Assembly (NCBI GenBank): GCA_030612965.1 | Contig: JAUWMW010000145.1 | Span: 1 to 6,426 of the forward strand | Length of the DNA stretch: 6,426 nucleotides | Direction of reading: 5' to 3' | Source: a bacterium | GTDB taxonomy: Bacteria; Zixibacteria; MSB-5A5; GN15; FEB-12 | Part shown: piece by piece, positions 6,089 to 6,426 of the stretch | How positions within the stretch are numbered: the stretch's first letter is position 1 | Layout: each line of letters begins with the position of its first letter | Made by a program: the position numbers and the translations under genes | Notes under the pieces: generated by a model | The model's database searches: none | The model's input: the letters and a program-made list of their open reading frames with translations, nothing else | What the model was told of the DNA's origin: nothing

Positions 6089-6426
6089 ATGAGGTATCTC
6101 TTCATCATGTTGACTCTGTTGGCCTTCATGGTCGGCAGCGTTGTTTGTTCTGACTCAACCGAGGTCAAGACCAAGGACACTACCGAAGTCAAGAGCAAGG
6201 ACACCACCGAAGCGAAAACCAAGACCACCGATGAAAACGAACAACCCGCCGCTGCCGACAAGGAGAAGAAAATGGAAGTCGTCACAACCGAATCCGGACT
6301 GAGATATGTCGATCATGTTGTAGGCGACGGCGATGAGGCGGTTAAGGGCGTGACGGTGGATGTCCATTACACCGGCTGGCTCCAGACCGAAACCGGCGAG
6401 AAAGGAAAGAAGTTCGATAGCTCCAA
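6089..6426 (+). CDS. Exported FKBP-type peptidyl-prolyl cis-trans isomerase (partial, 3' end off the window)
   Basis: FKBP isomerases speed cis-trans interconversion of Xaa-Pro bonds and often act as folding chaperones. 112 codons are visible before the right edge. Residues 1-19 form a hydrophobic export signal (MRY then LFIMLTLLAFMVGSVV) ending at C20. The SVVC sequence is not a standard lipobox because V at -1 is atypical, so lipoprotein and signal-peptidase-I processing are both possible. Residues 24-61 form a charged, low-complexity linker with three 8-residue repeats. The FKBP fold begins at about 64-73 (SGLRY) and shows the signature VDVHYTGWL at 90-98 and KKFDSS at 107-112, where the window ends. 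The remaining active-site half cannot be seen. It probably acts in the periplasm or at a membrane surface. It lies 40 bp after purA with no terminator between, so it is likely the distal gene of the cluster. Confidence 0.9.
   Translation, partial: MRYLFIMLTLLAFMVGSVVCSDSTEVKTKDTTEVKSKDTTEAKTKTTDENEQPAAADKEKKMEVVTTESGLRYVDHVVGDGDEAVKGVTVDVHYTGWLQTETGEKGKKFDSS
6158..6229 (+). repeat. Three in-frame 24-bp imperfect tandem repeats in the FKBP linker
   Basis: Three consecutive 24-bp units encode TEVKTKDT, TEVKSKDT and TEAKTKTT (residues 24-31, 32-39 and 40-47). The first two differ by few bases and the third is more divergent. The unit is rich in Thr, Lys and acidic residues, and makes a flexible charged spacer between the membrane or signal region and the isomerase domain. 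Copy number could vary by slippage or recombination without changing the frame. Confidence 0.85.

Overview
The window reads as a moderately GC-rich bacterial chromosome segment from an uncultivated or environmental lineage. The best guess is a member of the FCB superphylum (Zixibacteria or a relative). That guess rests on the style of the leftmost gene, a signal-peptide protein with a cohesin-like N-terminal region followed by tandem BACON-like Ig repeats, and on weak or absent Shine-Dalgarno sites at several starts. No 16S or other taxonomic marker is present, so the placement is inference.

Layout: (1) Positions 1-938, minus strand, hold the 5' part of a gene for a large exported repeat protein that runs off the left edge. 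It is open for all 312 visible codons. (2) Positions 939-1712 are a divergent intergenic region of about 770 bp with no convincing gene. It holds a candidate promoter, a terminator-like hairpin, and a cluster of inverted repeats in what is probably the leader of the next gene. (3) Positions 1713-6426, plus strand, form a compact gene cluster: lon (ATP-dependent LonA protease), engB/ysxC (ribosome-assembly GTPase, overlapping lon by ATGA), purA (adenylosuccinate synthetase, 14 bp downstream), and the start of an exported FKBP-type peptidyl-prolyl isomerase (40 bp downstream, cut by the right edge).

The plus-strand genes look like one housekeeping operon joining protein quality control (Lon), 50S subunit maturation (EngB), AMP synthesis (PurA) and extracytoplasmic protein folding (FKBP). 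All catalytic motifs that can be checked are intact. The lon-engB pair is a known conserved arrangement, as in Bacillus lonA-ysxC.

I do not see an undescribed defence, mobile or biosynthetic system here. The items most worth a second look are the structured lon leader, the exported repeat protein cut by the left edge, and the 24-bp tandem repeat in the FKBP linker.
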